From: Variovorax beijingensis
GTDB lineage: Bacteria; Pseudomonadota; Gammaproteobacteria; Burkholderiales; Burkholderiaceae_C
Direction: 5' to 3'
NCBI RefSeq assembly: GCF_007828835.1
Contig: NZ_VIVL01000006.1
Span: forward strand, 62,001 to 126,000
Length of the DNA: 64,000 nucleotides
Part shown: positions 1 to 11,142 of the stretch, in pieces
Layout of the letters: each line of letters opens with the position of its first letter
Numbering within the stretch: position 1 is the stretch's first letter
Program-made: the position numbers and the translations under genes
Notes under the pieces: generated by a model
Databases searched by the model: none
Seen by the model: only the letters and a program-made list of their open reading frames with translations
Told to the model about the DNA's origin: nothing

Positions 1-1029
1 GATGATCTGCTTGCCGTCGTACAGGTATTCAGGCCCGATGAAGCCGACCACCGTGTTGATGAGCAGCGGCTTGTAGCGCCGCGCCAGCGCATAGGCGCGC
101 ACCTCGCAGGTCTGCTGGTCGACGCCGAAGTTGGCATTGGCCGACAGCGCGCTGCCCTGGCCGGTCTCGAAATACATCACGTTGTTGCCGACCGTGCCCC
201 GGTTCAGTGCCAGTGCCGCGGCATAGGCTTCGTCCAGCAGCTCGGGCGTCACGCCGAAGGACAGGTTCGCCTTCTCGGTGCCCGCGATCGACTGGAACAC
301 CAGGTCCACCGGCGCGCCGGCCTCCGCGAGCTTGAGCGTGTTGGTCACGTGCGTGAGCACACAGCTCTGGGTGGGGATCTCGAAGCGCTGGATCACCTCG
401 TCGAGCATGTGCAGCAGGCGGCCGAGCACCTGCATGCTGTCGGACACCGGGTTGAGGCCGATCACCGCGTCGCCCGCGCCGTAGAGCAGCCCGTCGAGCG
501 TGGAGGCCGCCACGCCGCGCAGATCGTCGGTCGGGTGGTTGGGCTGCAGGCGCACGGCCAGGTGGCCGGGCAGGCCGATGGTGTCGCGGAAGCGCGTGAC
601 CACGCTGCATTTTTTGGCGACCGACACCAGGTCCTGGTTGCGCATGAGCTTGGACACGGCTGCCACCATCTCGGGCGTGAGGCCCGGTGCCAGTGCCGTC
701 AGCGCGTCGGTGGTGGCCTGCTCCGAAAGCAGCCAGTTGCGGAAGTCGCCGACCGTGAGGTGGGCCACCGGCGCAAAGGCCTGCGCATCATGGGTGTCGA
801 TGATGAGACGCGTGATGTTGTCGCTCTCGTAGGGAATCAGCGCTTCGCTCAGGAACTGCCTGAGCGGCGTTTCGGCCAGCACGTGGCGCGCCGCCATGCG
901 CTGCTGCGCGGTGGCCGCGCCGATTTCCGCCAGGTAGTCGCCCGAGCGCGCCGGGCTGGCCACGGCCATGACCTGCTTCAGGTCGTCGAAGGCGAAGACC
1001 TGGCCGGCGATGGTGGTGCGGTAGCGCAT
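1..1029 (-). CDS. eutB: Ethanolamine ammonia-lyase large subunit EutB (3' end outside window)
   Basis: Adenosylcobalamin-dependent cleavage of ethanolamine to acetaldehyde and ammonia, as the large subunit of the EutBC complex. The reading frame is open from an ATG at 1029, preceded by a gaggaagg ribosome site, to the window edge, giving about 343 residues of a family usually near 450-460. It begins MRYRTTIAGQVF and contains family-like stretches such as KLMRNQDLV and the segment ending NVMYFETGQG. It lies 13 bp downstream of the ethanolamine permease on the same strand, so uptake and cleavage are probably co-transcribed; eutC should follow beyond the left edge. The family call is secure; the C-terminus is not visible. 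Confidence 0.93.
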   Translation of the reverse strand, partial: MRYRTTIAGQVFAFDDLKQVMAVASPARSGDYLAEIGAATAQQRMAARHVLAETPLRQFLSEALIPYESDNITRLIIDTHDAQAFAPVAHLTVGDFRNWLLSEQATTDALTALAPGLTPEMVAAVSKLMRNQDLVSVAKKCSVVTRFRDTIGLPGHLAVRLQPNHPTDDLRGVAASTLDGLLYGAGDAVIGLNPVSDSMQVLGRLLHMLDEVIQRFEIPTQSCVLTHVTNTLKLAEAGAPVDLVFQSIAGTEKANLSFGVTPELLDEAYAAALALNRGTVGNNVMYFETGQGSALSANANFGVDQQTCEVRAYALARRYKPLLINTVVGFIGPEYLYDGKQII

Positions 1030-1042
1030 CTTTCCTTCCTCT

Positions 1043-2464
1043 TCACAGAGTGCGCGTTGAGGAAAGCATCTCGTCGGGCGCCGCCGCCTTGCGCTGCGCC
1101 GAGGTCAGCAGGAAGTAGCCGTAGGCCAGGGCCATCAGCACCACGAACAGCAGCGTGAGCATGGCGTTGAACCAGACCATGGCACCCAGGCAGACCACCC
1201 CGAGCCCGAGCGCAATCGCCGGAAACACCGGATAGAAGGGCGCGCGGTAGGCGCGCAGCAGGCCGGGCTCGCTGCGGCGCAGCTTGAAGAGCGCGGCCAT
1301 CGAGATCAGGTACATCACGATGGCGCCGAGCACGGCCATGGTCACGATGTTGGCCGTGAGCGTCTGGCCGCCGAACTGCACCCACTCGTCGCTGAAGATG
1401 GCGACCACGCCGATCACGCCGCCCGCCAGCAGCGCGCGGTGCGGCGTGTCGAAGCGCGGGCTCAGGCCCGCGAAGTAGCGCGGCAGGTAGCCCGCGCGCG
1501 CCAGCGCGAAGATCTGGCGCGAATAGCCCATGATGATTCCGTGGAACGAGGCGATCAGGCCGAAGAGGCCGATCCACACCAGCATGTGCAGCCAGCCGCT
1601 GTTGTCGCCCACCACCGCCTTCATGGCCTGCGGCAGTGGGTCGTTGATGTTGGCGAGCTTGCGCCAGTCGCCCACGCCGCCGGCGAAGATCATCACGCCG
1701 AAGGCCAGCACCACCAGCGTGACGATGCCCGTGGTGTAGGCGATGGGAATGGTGCGGTGCGGATCGCGCGCTTCCTCGGCGGCCATGGCCGCGCCCTCGA
1801 TGGCCAGGAAGAACCAGATCGCGAACGGTATCGACGCGAAGATGCCCGAGATGGCCGCGCCGTTGAGCACGCTGCCGCCGGCCCAGCCGTTGGCAACGAA
1901 GTTGGCCATGGTCCAGCCCGGCGTGACCACGCCCATGAACACCAGCAGCTCGACGATCGCGAGCACCGTCACGAACAGCTCGAAGGCCGCCGCAATGCCG
2001 ATGCCGATCCAGTTGAGCGCGATGAAGATCACGTACGCGCCCAGCGCGAACCACTTGGGGTTGATGCCCGGGAACTGCACGTTGAGGTAGGCGCCGATGG
2101 CCAGCGCGATGGCCGGCGGCGCAAAGACGAACTCGATCAGCGTGGCAAAGCCCGCCACGAAGCCGCCGGTCGGACCGAAGGCGCGCCGCGCATAGGCAAA
2201 GGGGCCACCCGCATGCGGGATGGCGGTGGAGAGCTCGGTGAAGCTGAAGATGAAGGTGGTGTACATCGTGGCCACCAGCACCGTGGCCACCAGGAAGCCG
2301 AGCGTGCCGGCGGTGTTCCAGCCATAGCTCCAGCCAAAGTACTCGCCCGAGATGACCAGGCCCACGGCGATGCCCCAGAGCTGGACGGGGCCGAGGACCT
2401 TCTTCAGGTGGCCGGTGCCTGCGGGAACAGCGGCTGCGGCCGGCGTGACTGCGGTGGACTGCAT
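1043..2464 (-). CDS. eat: Ethanolamine permease (APC superfamily)
   Basis: Inner-membrane amino acid/polyamine-type permease, 473 aa, with about 12 hydrophobic segments. The start at 2464 is chosen because aaaggagga lies just upstream; a longer upstream frame lacks this and overlaps the divergent promoter region. The N-terminal GIAVGLVISGEYFGW stretch is typical of the ethanolamine permease branch of the APC family. The position directly before eutB supports ethanolamine as substrate. Divergent from the FKBP gene across about 100 bp. Confidence 0.88.
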   Translation of the reverse strand: MQSTAVTPAAAAVPAGTGHLKKVLGPVQLWGIAVGLVISGEYFGWSYGWNTAGTLGFLVATVLVATMYTTFIFSFTELSTAIPHAGGPFAYARRAFGPTGGFVAGFATLIEFVFAPPAIALAIGAYLNVQFPGINPKWFALGAYVIFIALNWIGIGIAAAFELFVTVLAIVELLVFMGVVTPGWTMANFVANGWAGGSVLNGAAISGIFASIPFAIWFFLAIEGAAMAAEEARDPHRTIPIAYTTGIVTLVVLAFGVMIFAGGVGDWRKLANINDPLPQAMKAVVGDNSGWLHMLVWIGLFGLIASFHGIIMGYSRQIFALARAGYLPRYFAGLSPRFDTPHRALLAGGVIGVVAIFSDEWVQFGGQTLTANIVTMAVLGAIVMYLISMAALFKLRRSEPGLLRAYRAPFYPVFPAIALGLGVVCLGAMVWFNAMLTLLFVVLMALAYGYFLLTSAQRKAAAPDEMLSSTRTL

Positions 2465-2567
2465 GGGGCTTCCTCCTTTTGCGGATGTTGACAGTGCGTA
2501 TCCGGCAAAGCAAGGCCCGTTCCACCGCTGGCCATAATCGTGCCTTTCCAATCTCCCGAGGTGTTCA

Positions 2568-2996
2568 GTGAAGTCTTCCTCTTCTTCCTTGTCTGTCTTC
2601 TGTGCCGTCCTGGTTTCTCTGTGCGCGGTGTCCTCCGCCTGGGCGCAGTCGGCACCCGTCACCACGCCGAGCGGCCTGGTCTACCAGTCGCTGAAGGAAG
2701 GCACCGGTGCATCGCCCGCCGCCACCGACGTGGTCAAGGTGCACTACCGCGGCACCTTTCCCGACAGCGGCAAGGAATTCGACAGCTCCTACAGCCGCGG
2801 CGAGCCGACCGAGTTTCCGCTCAACGGCGTGATCCCCTGCTGGACCGAAGGCGTGCAGAAGATGAAGCCGGGCGGCAAGGCCAAGCTGACCTGCCCGCCG
2901 GCCATCGCCTATGGCTCGCGCGGCGCAGGCGGCGTGATTCCGCCGAATGCCACGCTCAACTTCGAGGTCGAGCTGGTTTCCGTCAAGAAGCGCTGA
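2568..2996 (+). CDS. Exported FKBP-type peptidyl-prolyl cis-trans isomerase
   Basis: A 142-aa single-domain FKBP that should act in the periplasm on proline isomerisation of exported proteins. It starts with GTG (2568). A signal peptide of about 26 residues ends in SSAWAQ, followed by one FKBP domain with VHYRGTF, the FDSSYSRGEP loop, PGGKAKL and the YGSRGAGGVIPPNATL segment. One departure is a Cys in the VIPCWTEG segment, where many FKBPs have GW; similar Cys/Trp variants occur in short bacterial FKBPs. It stands alone, divergent from the ethanolamine permease. Confidence 0.88.
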   Translation: MKSSSSSLSVFCAVLVSLCAVSSAWAQSAPVTTPSGLVYQSLKEGTGASPAATDVVKVHYRGTFPDSGKEFDSSYSRGEPTEFPLNGVIPCWTEGVQKMKPGGKAKLTCPPAIAYGSRGAGGVIPPNATLNFEVELVSVKKR

Positions 2997-3035
2997 ACCG
3001 GAGTGCTCGGTTCGTGAGCCTGGGGCGGGGCGTGC

Positions 3036-3788
3036 CTATATTTGCGCCATGCCTCCGTCGACGAAGAGCTCCGCTCCGTGCACGAAGCTGCTGTCGTCGG
3101 AGGCCAGGAATACCACGGCCTTGGCGATCTCGTCGGGCGTGCCTACCCGGCCAAGTGGAATGTTCTGCGCCTGTCCCTCGATGAAGCCTTTCACCTGTTC
3201 CGCCGTGAGGCCCAGCAGGTCGTAGGCCGGGGTAGGCACCACGCCGGGACTGACCGCGTTGACTCGGATGCCGGCATCCTTCAGGTCCACCGCCCAGCTG
3301 CGCGCGAAGCTGCGCACCGCCGCCTTGGTCGCACTGTAGACGCTGAAGGCGGGCGTGCCCTTGATGCTGGTGATCGATGCGTTGAGGACGATCGACGCGC
3401 CCTTCGGCATCAGCGGCAACGCCTTCTGCACGGTAAAGAGCAGGCCGCGCACATTGGTGCCAAAGATCTTGTCGAAATGCTCTTCGGTGATCTGGCCCAG
3501 CGGCAGCAGGCTGCCGCCGCCTGCGTTCGCGAAGAGCACGTCGAGTCGGCCCTTTTGTTCCTTGATGGCGGCATAGAGCCGATCGAGATCGGCGGTCTTC
3601 GACACGTCGCCGAGCACGCCGGTCACGTTGCGGCCGATGGTTTTGACGGCTGCGTCGAGCTCGGCCTGGCGGCGGCCGGTGATGAACACGTGGGCGCCTT
3701 CGGCCACGAAGCGTTGCGCGGTGGCAAGGCCGATGCCGCTGGTGCCGCCGGTGACGAGGGCGATCTTGTCGCTGAGCTTGAGGGTCAT
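3036..3788 (-). CDS. SDR family oxidoreductase
   Basis: Classical short-chain dehydrogenase/reductase, 250 aa, cytoplasmic, NAD(P)-dependent. It shows the cofactor motif TGGTSGIG near residue 14, NAGGG, catalytic Ser in NASITS, the YSATK (YxxxK) pair and the C-terminal VDGGMAQI. The start at 3788 has an aagaagga ribosome site; a longer frame to 3893 runs into the promoter region. Divergent from a LysR gene whose product probably controls it. The substrate cannot be told from sequence. Confidence 0.88.
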   Translation of the reverse strand: MTLKLSDKIALVTGGTSGIGLATAQRFVAEGAHVFITGRRQAELDAAVKTIGRNVTGVLGDVSKTADLDRLYAAIKEQKGRLDVLFANAGGGSLLPLGQITEEHFDKIFGTNVRGLLFTVQKALPLMPKGASIVLNASITSIKGTPAFSVYSATKAAVRSFARSWAVDLKDAGIRVNAVSPGVVPTPAYDLLGLTAEQVKGFIEGQAQNIPLGRVGTPDEIAKAVVFLASDDSSFVHGAELFVDGGMAQI

Positions 3789-3885
3789 GGTTTCCTTCTT
3801 CCTTGATGGCTGCAATGCAGCGTTGACGACGGAACGAAGTTTGGGCGCGACCCGCTCGCGGACCAAGACGCCTCGGAGGATATGT

Positions 3886-3906
3886 TTATTCACGAATCAC
3901 TAATAA
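3886..3906. promoter_or_regulatory. Candidate LysR operator (TTATT-N11-AATAA)
   Basis: Arms TTATT and AATAA are perfect complements separated by exactly 11 bases, matching the T-N11-A layout of LysR boxes. It sits between the divergent SDR gene and the LysR gene starting at 3914. AT-rich arms in a GC-rich genome make chance less likely, but the arms are short. Confidence 0.5.
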
Positions 3907-3913
3907 TCCAGCG

Positions 3914-4831
3914 ATGGACCAGATCACCGCCATGCGCGTCTTCGCCAGGGTGGTCGAGGCGGGCACCTTCACCCGCGCGGCCGACTCGCTGCAGATGCCC
4001 AAGCCCACCGTGACAAAAATGGTGCAGCAGCTCGAGACGCATCTGCGCGTGAAGCTGCTGCAGCGCACGACGCGGCGCGTGACGGTCACGCCCGAGGGCG
4101 CGGCGTACTACGAGCGCACCGCGCGCGTGCTGGCGGAGCTCGAAGGCATCGAATCGGACCTCACCAACGCACAAGCCAATCCGCGCGGGCGGCTGAGGGT
4201 GGACGTCGGGTCCTCCTTTGCCAACATGATCCTGATTCCACAACTGCCGGCGTTTCATGCGCGGTATCCGGAGATCGAGCTCGAGATCGGCGTGAGCGAC
4301 CGGCCCGTGAACCTGATCGGCGATGCGGTCGACTGCGTGATCCGTGCGGGCGAACTGAGCGACCAGTCGCTCGTGGCGCGCCGCATCGCGACCTTGCGCT
4401 TCGTGACCTGCGCGACGCCGGCCTATCTGGAGCGCCACGGCATGCCGAAGACGCCGGCGGACCTCGGCGACGGCACGCACCGCGTGGTGGGCTACTTCTC
4501 GTCGCTGAGCAACCGACCGATTCCGCTGCGCTATGTGCGCGGCGACGAGCGCATCGAGATCCATGGCCACACCGTGGTGGGCGTGAACGAGAGCACCGCG
4601 CACCTGACGGCCATGCTCACCGGCATGGGCGTGGCGCAGACCTTCGACGTGATGGCTGCTCCGTACCTCGCGAGCGGCGCACTCGTCGAGATGTTGCAGG
4701 GCTGGGCGCCGCCGCCGTATCCGCTGCACGTGGTGTATCCCCCCAACCGGCACCTGAGCGCGAAGCTGCGGGTGTTCGTCGATTGGGCGGTGGAGCTCTT
4801 CGCGCCCTACAACCAGCCGGGCAGGCGCTGA
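3914..4831 (+). CDS. LysR-family transcriptional regulator
   Basis: 305 aa. An N-terminal winged HTH (residues about 1-60, FTRAADSLQMPKPTVTKMV) is followed by a periplasmic-binding-like effector domain beginning near GRLRVDVG. It is of the subgroup that often controls a divergent SDR or oxidoreductase gene, which fits its neighbour at 3036-3788. The ATG at 3914 gives the expected MDQITAMRVF start. Effector unknown. Confidence 0.9.
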   Translation: MDQITAMRVFARVVEAGTFTRAADSLQMPKPTVTKMVQQLETHLRVKLLQRTTRRVTVTPEGAAYYERTARVLAELEGIESDLTNAQANPRGRLRVDVGSSFANMILIPQLPAFHARYPEIELEIGVSDRPVNLIGDAVDCVIRAGELSDQSLVARRIATLRFVTCATPAYLERHGMPKTPADLGDGTHRVVGYFSSLSNRPIPLRYVRGDERIEIHGHTVVGVNESTAHLTAMLTGMGVAQTFDVMAAPYLASGALVEMLQGWAPPPYPLHVVYPPNRHLSAKLRVFVDWAVELFAPYNQPGRR

Positions 4832-4844
4832 AGTATCGGCGGCC

Positions 4845-6443
4845 TCAGGCTGGCTGGTACTGGAACAGCCAGGTTTCGGTCAGCGTCTTGTCGCCGGTCT
4901 TCAGGTAGAGCCGCATGTCGATCGGCTCGTTGCCTTCGGGCGTGAAGTCGAACTGTGCGCGCCAGTGGCCCGGCACACCGTTCGGCACGGCCTCGGCAAA
5001 GACGTAGGAGAACTTGCCGCGCGGCGCCGTCAGCACCAGCTCGGGCTTCACGCCGAAGGGCACGGTGGTGAGCGGCTGCCCGACGAACTCCACCATGAAC
5101 TTGCGCACGCCCGGCGGGCGCGGCTGGCCGGGCTGTCCGCCGCGTCCGATGCGCGTGGCCACGCAGCGCGCGAGCGGCGAGGGAAAGGGCTCCTGATCGG
5201 TCCAGTGCAGCCGGTACTGCAGGCTGTAGCTCGCGCCCGCCTTGGCCTCGGCCTTGGGCACCCAGAAGGCGACGATGTTGTCGTGGATCTCGTCGTCGGT
5301 CGGGATCTCGATCAGCTGCACCGAGCCTTCGCCCCAGTCGCCCAGCGGCTCGATCCAGAGGCTGGGGCGCTTCTCGTAGTTGACGCCGTCCTGGTAGTTG
5401 TCGAACGCACGGTCGCGCTGCAGCAGCCCGAAACCGCGCGGCCGGGTGTCCGCAAAGGCCGAGGCGCGCGTCTGCGTCGGGTTGTTGAGCGGGCGCCAGA
5501 TGCGCTCGCCCGCGCCGTTCCAGATGGCCAGGCCGTCGGAGTCGTGCACCTCGGGGCGCCAGTCGATGGCGGTGGGCTTGATGGTCTCCGAGTACCAGTA
5601 CATCGAGGTGAGCGGCACCAGGCCCAGGCGCGACACGTCGCGGCGCAGGAAAACGCGTGCGTCGATGTCCATGATCACGGCCTTGCCGCGCTGCATCACG
5701 AACTTGAACACGCCCGTGACGCTCGGCCCTTCGAGCAGCGCGTAGACGGTCATCGATGTGGTGTTGTTCGCAGCCGGCGTCTCGAAGTAGAAGCGCGTGA
5801 AGGTGGGGAATTCCTCGGGCTTGTCGGGCACCGCCACGTCGAGCGCAAGGCCACGCGCCGACAGGCCGTACTGGTAGAGCTCGCCGATCGCGCGGAAGTA
5901 GGAGGCGCCCAGGAAGGCCACCCAGTCGTTCTTCTGCCAGTCGAGCTTGCTCTGGTCGCCCAGGCGGCTTTCCTGCAGCCGGAAGCCCGCAAAGCCAGCG
6001 CCGGCTGGCAGCGCGCGCGCCGGGCTGTCGGGCGGCATCGAGAAGTACGAAGGGCTGTAGAGCACCTCGCGTGCGAAGGCGTCGCCATCGGAATTCTCTA
6101 GCACGTGCATGCGCACGGGTGTCTGGAAGAAGCGGCCGAGGTGGAAGAAGGTGACGGGAAAGGCGCCCGGGCCGTCGCGGAAGAGGGCGTTGGCCGGGTC
6201 GAACTTGATCTTGCCGTGTGCGTCGTAGTCGATCTTCTCGAGCACCTCGGGTGCGAGCGGCGCGGCCGCGGCATAGGGCTGCCCGGCCAGGCGCCTGGCC
6301 TGCGCCACGAGGCGGTCGAACGAGAAGGGCGAAGGCTGGCTCAGCTTCAGGCCGTTGGCGGCCAGTGCCTCTTCGGGCAGTCCAAGGGCGGCGAGTGCGG
6401 CGGCGGCACCACCTGCGGCAAGGAAGGATCGGCGATCAAGCAT
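4845..6443 (-). CDS. opgD: Glucan biosynthesis protein OpgD, Tat-exported
   Basis: Periplasmic protein of osmoregulated periplasmic glucan synthesis (MdoG/OpgG/OpgD family, which modifies the glucan backbone). It has 532 aa, the usual length. The start at 6443 gives MLDRRSFLAAGG, a twin-arginine signal followed by an Ala-rich hydrophobic stretch; Tat export distinguishes OpgD from Sec-exported OpgG. Family-like segments include FFHLGRFFQTP, SPSYFSMP, SMYWYSE and NDWVAFLGASYFRA. No opgH glucosyltransferase is adjacent, so the partner genes lie elsewhere. Confidence 0.92.
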   Translation of the reverse strand: MLDRRSFLAAGGAAAALAALGLPEEALAANGLKLSQPSPFSFDRLVAQARRLAGQPYAAAAPLAPEVLEKIDYDAHGKIKFDPANALFRDGPGAFPVTFFHLGRFFQTPVRMHVLENSDGDAFAREVLYSPSYFSMPPDSPARALPAGAGFAGFRLQESRLGDQSKLDWQKNDWVAFLGASYFRAIGELYQYGLSARGLALDVAVPDKPEEFPTFTRFYFETPAANNTTSMTVYALLEGPSVTGVFKFVMQRGKAVIMDIDARVFLRRDVSRLGLVPLTSMYWYSETIKPTAIDWRPEVHDSDGLAIWNGAGERIWRPLNNPTQTRASAFADTRPRGFGLLQRDRAFDNYQDGVNYEKRPSLWIEPLGDWGEGSVQLIEIPTDDEIHDNIVAFWVPKAEAKAGASYSLQYRLHWTDQEPFPSPLARCVATRIGRGGQPGQPRPPGVRKFMVEFVGQPLTTVPFGVKPELVLTAPRGKFSYVFAEAVPNGVPGHWRAQFDFTPEGNEPIDMRLYLKTGDKTLTETWLFQYQPA

Positions 6444-6659
6444 GTGTTTCTTGAGGGTTGCGGTCTTGGGAGTACGTCGTGGAGTACGAAAAGGAATGAG
6501 CGGAAGGCGATGCGGCCGGGGAAACCATCCTAATGCAGCCGGCGCCCTGGATTTTCCGCGCACAGGAGCGACGAGCATGCCGCGGCCGCGGGGTTTGGCG
6601 CGTCAGCCAAGCTGCGCAGCGCGAGCCGGACAAGGCCGGGATTTGAGAAATTTGTGCGT

Positions 6660-7505
6660 TTATGTATCGGCGCTGTCGGCCACGCCCAGCGCGTAGACGG
6701 CATAGAGCGGCAGGCCGAGCAGCATCAGCACCAGTGGCGCGAACAGGGTGTAGGCCAGGCCGCTGCCTTCGAGCACCCGGTAGGTGGCATCGAGCCGCAG
6801 GCGCGGATGGGGCTGCGTCAGCTCGGCGGTCTTGCGCAGCCCCCAGTGGAACTCCGCCCCGGTGGCGCGCAGCGAGGGATGCTGCGCGGCGCGGCCCACG
6901 GCAAGCCAGCAGACCGCATCGAAGGCCAGCACCGAGCCCGCGGGCGCGCGTTCGCCGAAGGTCGCAAGCACGGCCTGCGCCTGCTGCGGCTGAAGGTACA
7001 TCAGGACGCCTTCGGTGAAGAGGAAGACCGGCTGCGCCTGGCGCTTGCGCGGCAGTTCGAGCGCGTCCCACCAGCGCGGCGATGTGAGGTCGAGCTCGCG
7101 CGCATCGTGGCGCGGGTGGGTCTCGGGAATCAGCTCGCGGCGCAGCGCCATCACCTCGGGCAGGTCGGCATCCGTCATGCGCGACCTTCCGTCGTCCAGC
7201 CACTGGAAGTAGTGGCTCAGGCCGCAGCCCATGTTCACCACGCGGCCGCCCGGATGCTGCTTGAGGAACTCCTGCGCGAGGCCGCGGAAGCGCCGCGTGC
7301 GGCTCAGGATGCTGTAGATGGTGGTCCGGTCCTCGGGCAGCGGATGGCCTTCGTCGCGGATCTTCTCGAGGATCGAGGCGGCGTAGGCGTCGCGCACGGC
7401 CATCTGCGGAAACATCGCGTCGCCCGAAGCGCGCGCGGCGAGCGGGATCCGCAAGGTCGACGGCACGGCCGACAGGCTTCGCGCGGCTCTCTTGCTTGCT
7501 GTCAT
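6660..7505 (-). CDS. Class I SAM-dependent methyltransferase, LCMT/Ppm1-like
   Basis: About 281 aa from the ATG at 7505 (a start at 7559 is also open). It has the SAM-binding stretch VVNMGCGLSHYFQWL, the acidic loop at DADLPEV and the TEGVLMYL motif typical of the leucine carboxyl methyltransferase / polyketide O-methyltransferase family. A C-terminal hydrophobic segment (LFAPLVLMLLGLPLYAVYAL) suggests membrane contact, which is unusual for soluble members. Substrate unknown; neighbours give no clear clue. Confidence 0.75.
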   Translation of the reverse strand: MTASKRAARSLSAVPSTLRIPLAARASGDAMFPQMAVRDAYAASILEKIRDEGHPLPEDRTTIYSILSRTRRFRGLAQEFLKQHPGGRVVNMGCGLSHYFQWLDDGRSRMTDADLPEVMALRRELIPETHPRHDARELDLTSPRWWDALELPRKRQAQPVFLFTEGVLMYLQPQQAQAVLATFGERAPAGSVLAFDAVCWLAVGRAAQHPSLRATGAEFHWGLRKTAELTQPHPRLRLDATYRVLEGSGLAYTLFAPLVLMLLGLPLYAVYALGVADSADT

Positions 7506-7621
7506 GGGCGCAGGCACCGGTTCATGCGCAAGTCTGGCCGCTCCCACGCCGCGGAGCAAGTCAGCCTTTCGTTAGCCCGCGGGCAGGCCGGCATGCCCCG
7601 TGCCGGCCGCCGCTGCATCTT

Positions 7622-9130
<1,509 letters not shown>

Positions 9131-9206
9131 GGAGGGTCCCAGGTCAAGTGATTGCGCCAGTCTAGAAAGGGGAAGGGCGCCTGCCTAGACGCTGGAGTTG
9201 AACTGT

Positions 9207-9226
9207 TTGTTCGCTATAGTGAACAA
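9207..9226. promoter_or_regulatory. Palindromic LysR operator between mmsA and its regulator
   Basis: TTGTTC and GAACAA arms are perfect complements around GCTATAGT, and T9210-N11-A9222 fits the LysR box rule. TATAGT at 9215-9220 inside it could be a -10 element for the regulator, so binding would block its own promoter. Located in the 103-bp divergent gap between mmsA (start 9130) and the LysR gene (start 9234). Confidence 0.65.
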
Positions 9227-9233
9227 TCCCACC

Positions 9234-10178
9234 ATGGATCTGCAAAAAGCCGAATCGCTCTGGATGCACCTGCACTGGCTGATCGTGCTCGGCCAGCAGG
9301 GCAGCTATACCGCCGCCGCGGCGCGCCTGGGCGTGAGCAAGGCCGCCATGAGCCAGCGCATCGCCGAGCTGGAGCGCGCCGTGGGCGTCACCCTGGTGCG
9401 CCGCACCACCCGCAGCATGCGGCTGACCGAGGCCGGACAGCAGCTGGTCGACCAGACGCGCGAGCCCTTCGAGCAGATCGCCCACAGCTTCCTGCAGGCG
9501 CAGGACCATGCGGGCGAACCGCGCGGCCTGGTGCGGGTCACCGCGCCGGTGGCGCTGGGGCGGCAGCAGCTGCTGCCCAGGCTCGCCGATTTTCTGCTGG
9601 CGCATCCGTCGATCCGCATCGAGATGGAGCTTTCCGACCGGCTGAGTTCGCTGGCCACGGAAGGCTTCGACCTCGCGGTGCGGCATGCCGCATCGCCGCC
9701 CGACACGCACGTGGCCTGGCGCCTGTGCGACACGCGCTCGGTGCTGGTGGCCAGCCGGGCCTACCTGCGCCGCCGCGGCACCCCGCTGGCGCCGCCCATG
9801 CTGACCGAGCACGACTGCCTGCACTATCCGCGCGGGCAGGAAACCAACGTGTGGTCGTTCGAGCGGCGCGGCGGCCGCGCGCGCCAGGCCGAGCGCGTGA
9901 CCGTGCCCATTGCCGGTCCGCTGGCGGCCAACAACAGCGAGGCGCTGCGCGACGCGGCCCAGGCGGGGCTGGGCATTGCGCTCTTGCCCGACTTCAGCGC
10001 GCAGTCGGGCCTGCAGGCGGGCAAGCTGGTCGAGGTGCTCCCCGACTGGCAGCCCACGGGCGCCTTTGCCGACCAGATCTACGCCATACGGCCTTATTCG
10101 CTGCACATTCCGCGCGCGGTCAACCTGTTCGTGAGCCATCTGCGCGAGACGCTCAAGGCGGGGTTCGAGCTGCCTTAG
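9234..10178 (+). CDS. LysR-family regulator, divergent from mmsA
   Basis: 314 aa from the ATG at 9234, chosen because it gives the normal short lead MDLQKAESLWMHL; a TTG at 9198 would place the operator inside the coding region. HTH at about residues 15-70 (YTAAAARLGVSKAAMSQRI), effector domain from about 95. Probably controls the divergent mmsA through the palindrome at 9207-9226. Confidence 0.9.
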   Translation: MDLQKAESLWMHLHWLIVLGQQGSYTAAAARLGVSKAAMSQRIAELERAVGVTLVRRTTRSMRLTEAGQQLVDQTREPFEQIAHSFLQAQDHAGEPRGLVRVTAPVALGRQQLLPRLADFLLAHPSIRIEMELSDRLSSLATEGFDLAVRHAASPPDTHVAWRLCDTRSVLVASRAYLRRRGTPLAPPMLTEHDCLHYPRGQETNVWSFERRGGRARQAERVTVPIAGPLAANNSEALRDAAQAGLGIALLPDFSAQSGLQAGKLVEVLPDWQPTGAFADQIYAIRPYSLHIPRAVNLFVSHLRETLKAGFELP

Positions 10179-10193
10179 GGCTGATGCTTCAAG

Positions 10194-10215
10194 GAGACCG
10201 TTCCGGTCTCGTTTT
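10194..10215 (+). terminator. Rho-independent terminator after LysR gene
   Basis: GAGACCG and CGGTCTC form a 7-bp stem with a 3-base loop, followed by TTTT at 10212-10215. It lies 16 bp after the LysR stop at 10178 and abuts the stop of the convergent LysR gene at 10215. Confidence 0.6.
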
Positions 10216-11126
10216 CAGTTGGACGACGCCATCAACTGCCCCACCAGCAGCTGCGCCGCCGGCGACAAGGTCTCGCCCGTCTTGGTCGCCATCAGCAGAC
10301 GGCGCACGGCCCAGGCGTCGCTGAGCCGAACCACCTTGAGGCCGAGTGCGTTCACCTGCGCCTTGCAGGCCGCGAGCGGCACCACGCCGATGCCGAGGTT
10401 GGCCGCGATCATGTGGCACATCGCATCGAAGCTGCGCACCTGCACGCGCAGTCGCATCGGAATGCCGGCCTGCTCGGCCGCGCGCGAAGTGAGTTCGAGC
10501 AGCGAGCTGCTGCGGTTCAGGCCCACGAACTCATGCGCGAGGCAGGTCTTGAAATCGGTCCGGCGGGTGCGTGCGAGCGGATGCTGCCGGGCGCACAGCA
10601 CCACCAGCTCGTCGGTCTGGAACGGCGCCACGTCGAGCCCGTAGGCTGGCGTGTTCTCGGCGAACACGCCCACGTCGGCCAGGCCGTCGACCAGCGCGCG
10701 CACGATGTCGCCGCTCAGCTGTTCCTCGACCTCGACGCGGATGTCCGGGTGCTGGCCCAGGAAGGCGGCGAGCGTGGCCGGCAGGAACTCGGTGAGCGCC
10801 GACATGTTGGCCCACAGCCGCACATGGCCGCGCACCCCGCTCGAGTAGTCGCCGAGCTCGTTGCTGAACTGCTCGAAGCCCTGGAACAGCCGCATTGCAT
10901 GCTGCATGGCCACGTGGCCGGCCGGGGTCAGCGCGATGCCTTGCGAGCTGCGCTCCAGCAGCTTCGATCCCGTGGCCGCCTCGAAGTCCGAAAGCCGCCG
11001 GCTGGCGGCCGAGAGCGCCAGGTGGCAGGCTTCCGCGCCCTTGGTGATGCTGCCCGACTGGGCCACGGCGCAGAACAGGCGCAGCGTGACGAAGTCGACG
11101 CGGGCGGGGTTGATGGGAACGGCCAT
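10215..11126 (-). CDS. LysR-family regulator of the CoA-transferase/lyase operon
   Basis: 303 aa with an N-terminal HTH (ITKGAEACHLALSAASRRL) and a LysR substrate-binding domain (GVRGHVRLWAN onward). It is transcribed away from the CaiB/BaiF-type CoA-transferase gene, and the shared 114-bp gap carries a perfect palindrome of LysR-box form. That context makes it the likely regulator of the four-gene operon at 11241-14793. Confidence 0.9.
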   Translation of the reverse strand: MAVPINPARVDFVTLRLFCAVAQSGSITKGAEACHLALSAASRRLSDFEAATGSKLLERSSQGIALTPAGHVAMQHAMRLFQGFEQFSNELGDYSSGVRGHVRLWANMSALTEFLPATLAAFLGQHPDIRVEVEEQLSGDIVRALVDGLADVGVFAENTPAYGLDVAPFQTDELVVLCARQHPLARTRRTDFKTCLAHEFVGLNRSSSLLELTSRAAEQAGIPMRLRVQVRSFDAMCHMIAANLGIGVVPLAACKAQVNALGLKVVRLSDAWAVRRLLMATKTGETLSPAAQLLVGQLMASSN

Positions 11127-11142
11127 CCGTTCATTCTAGAAA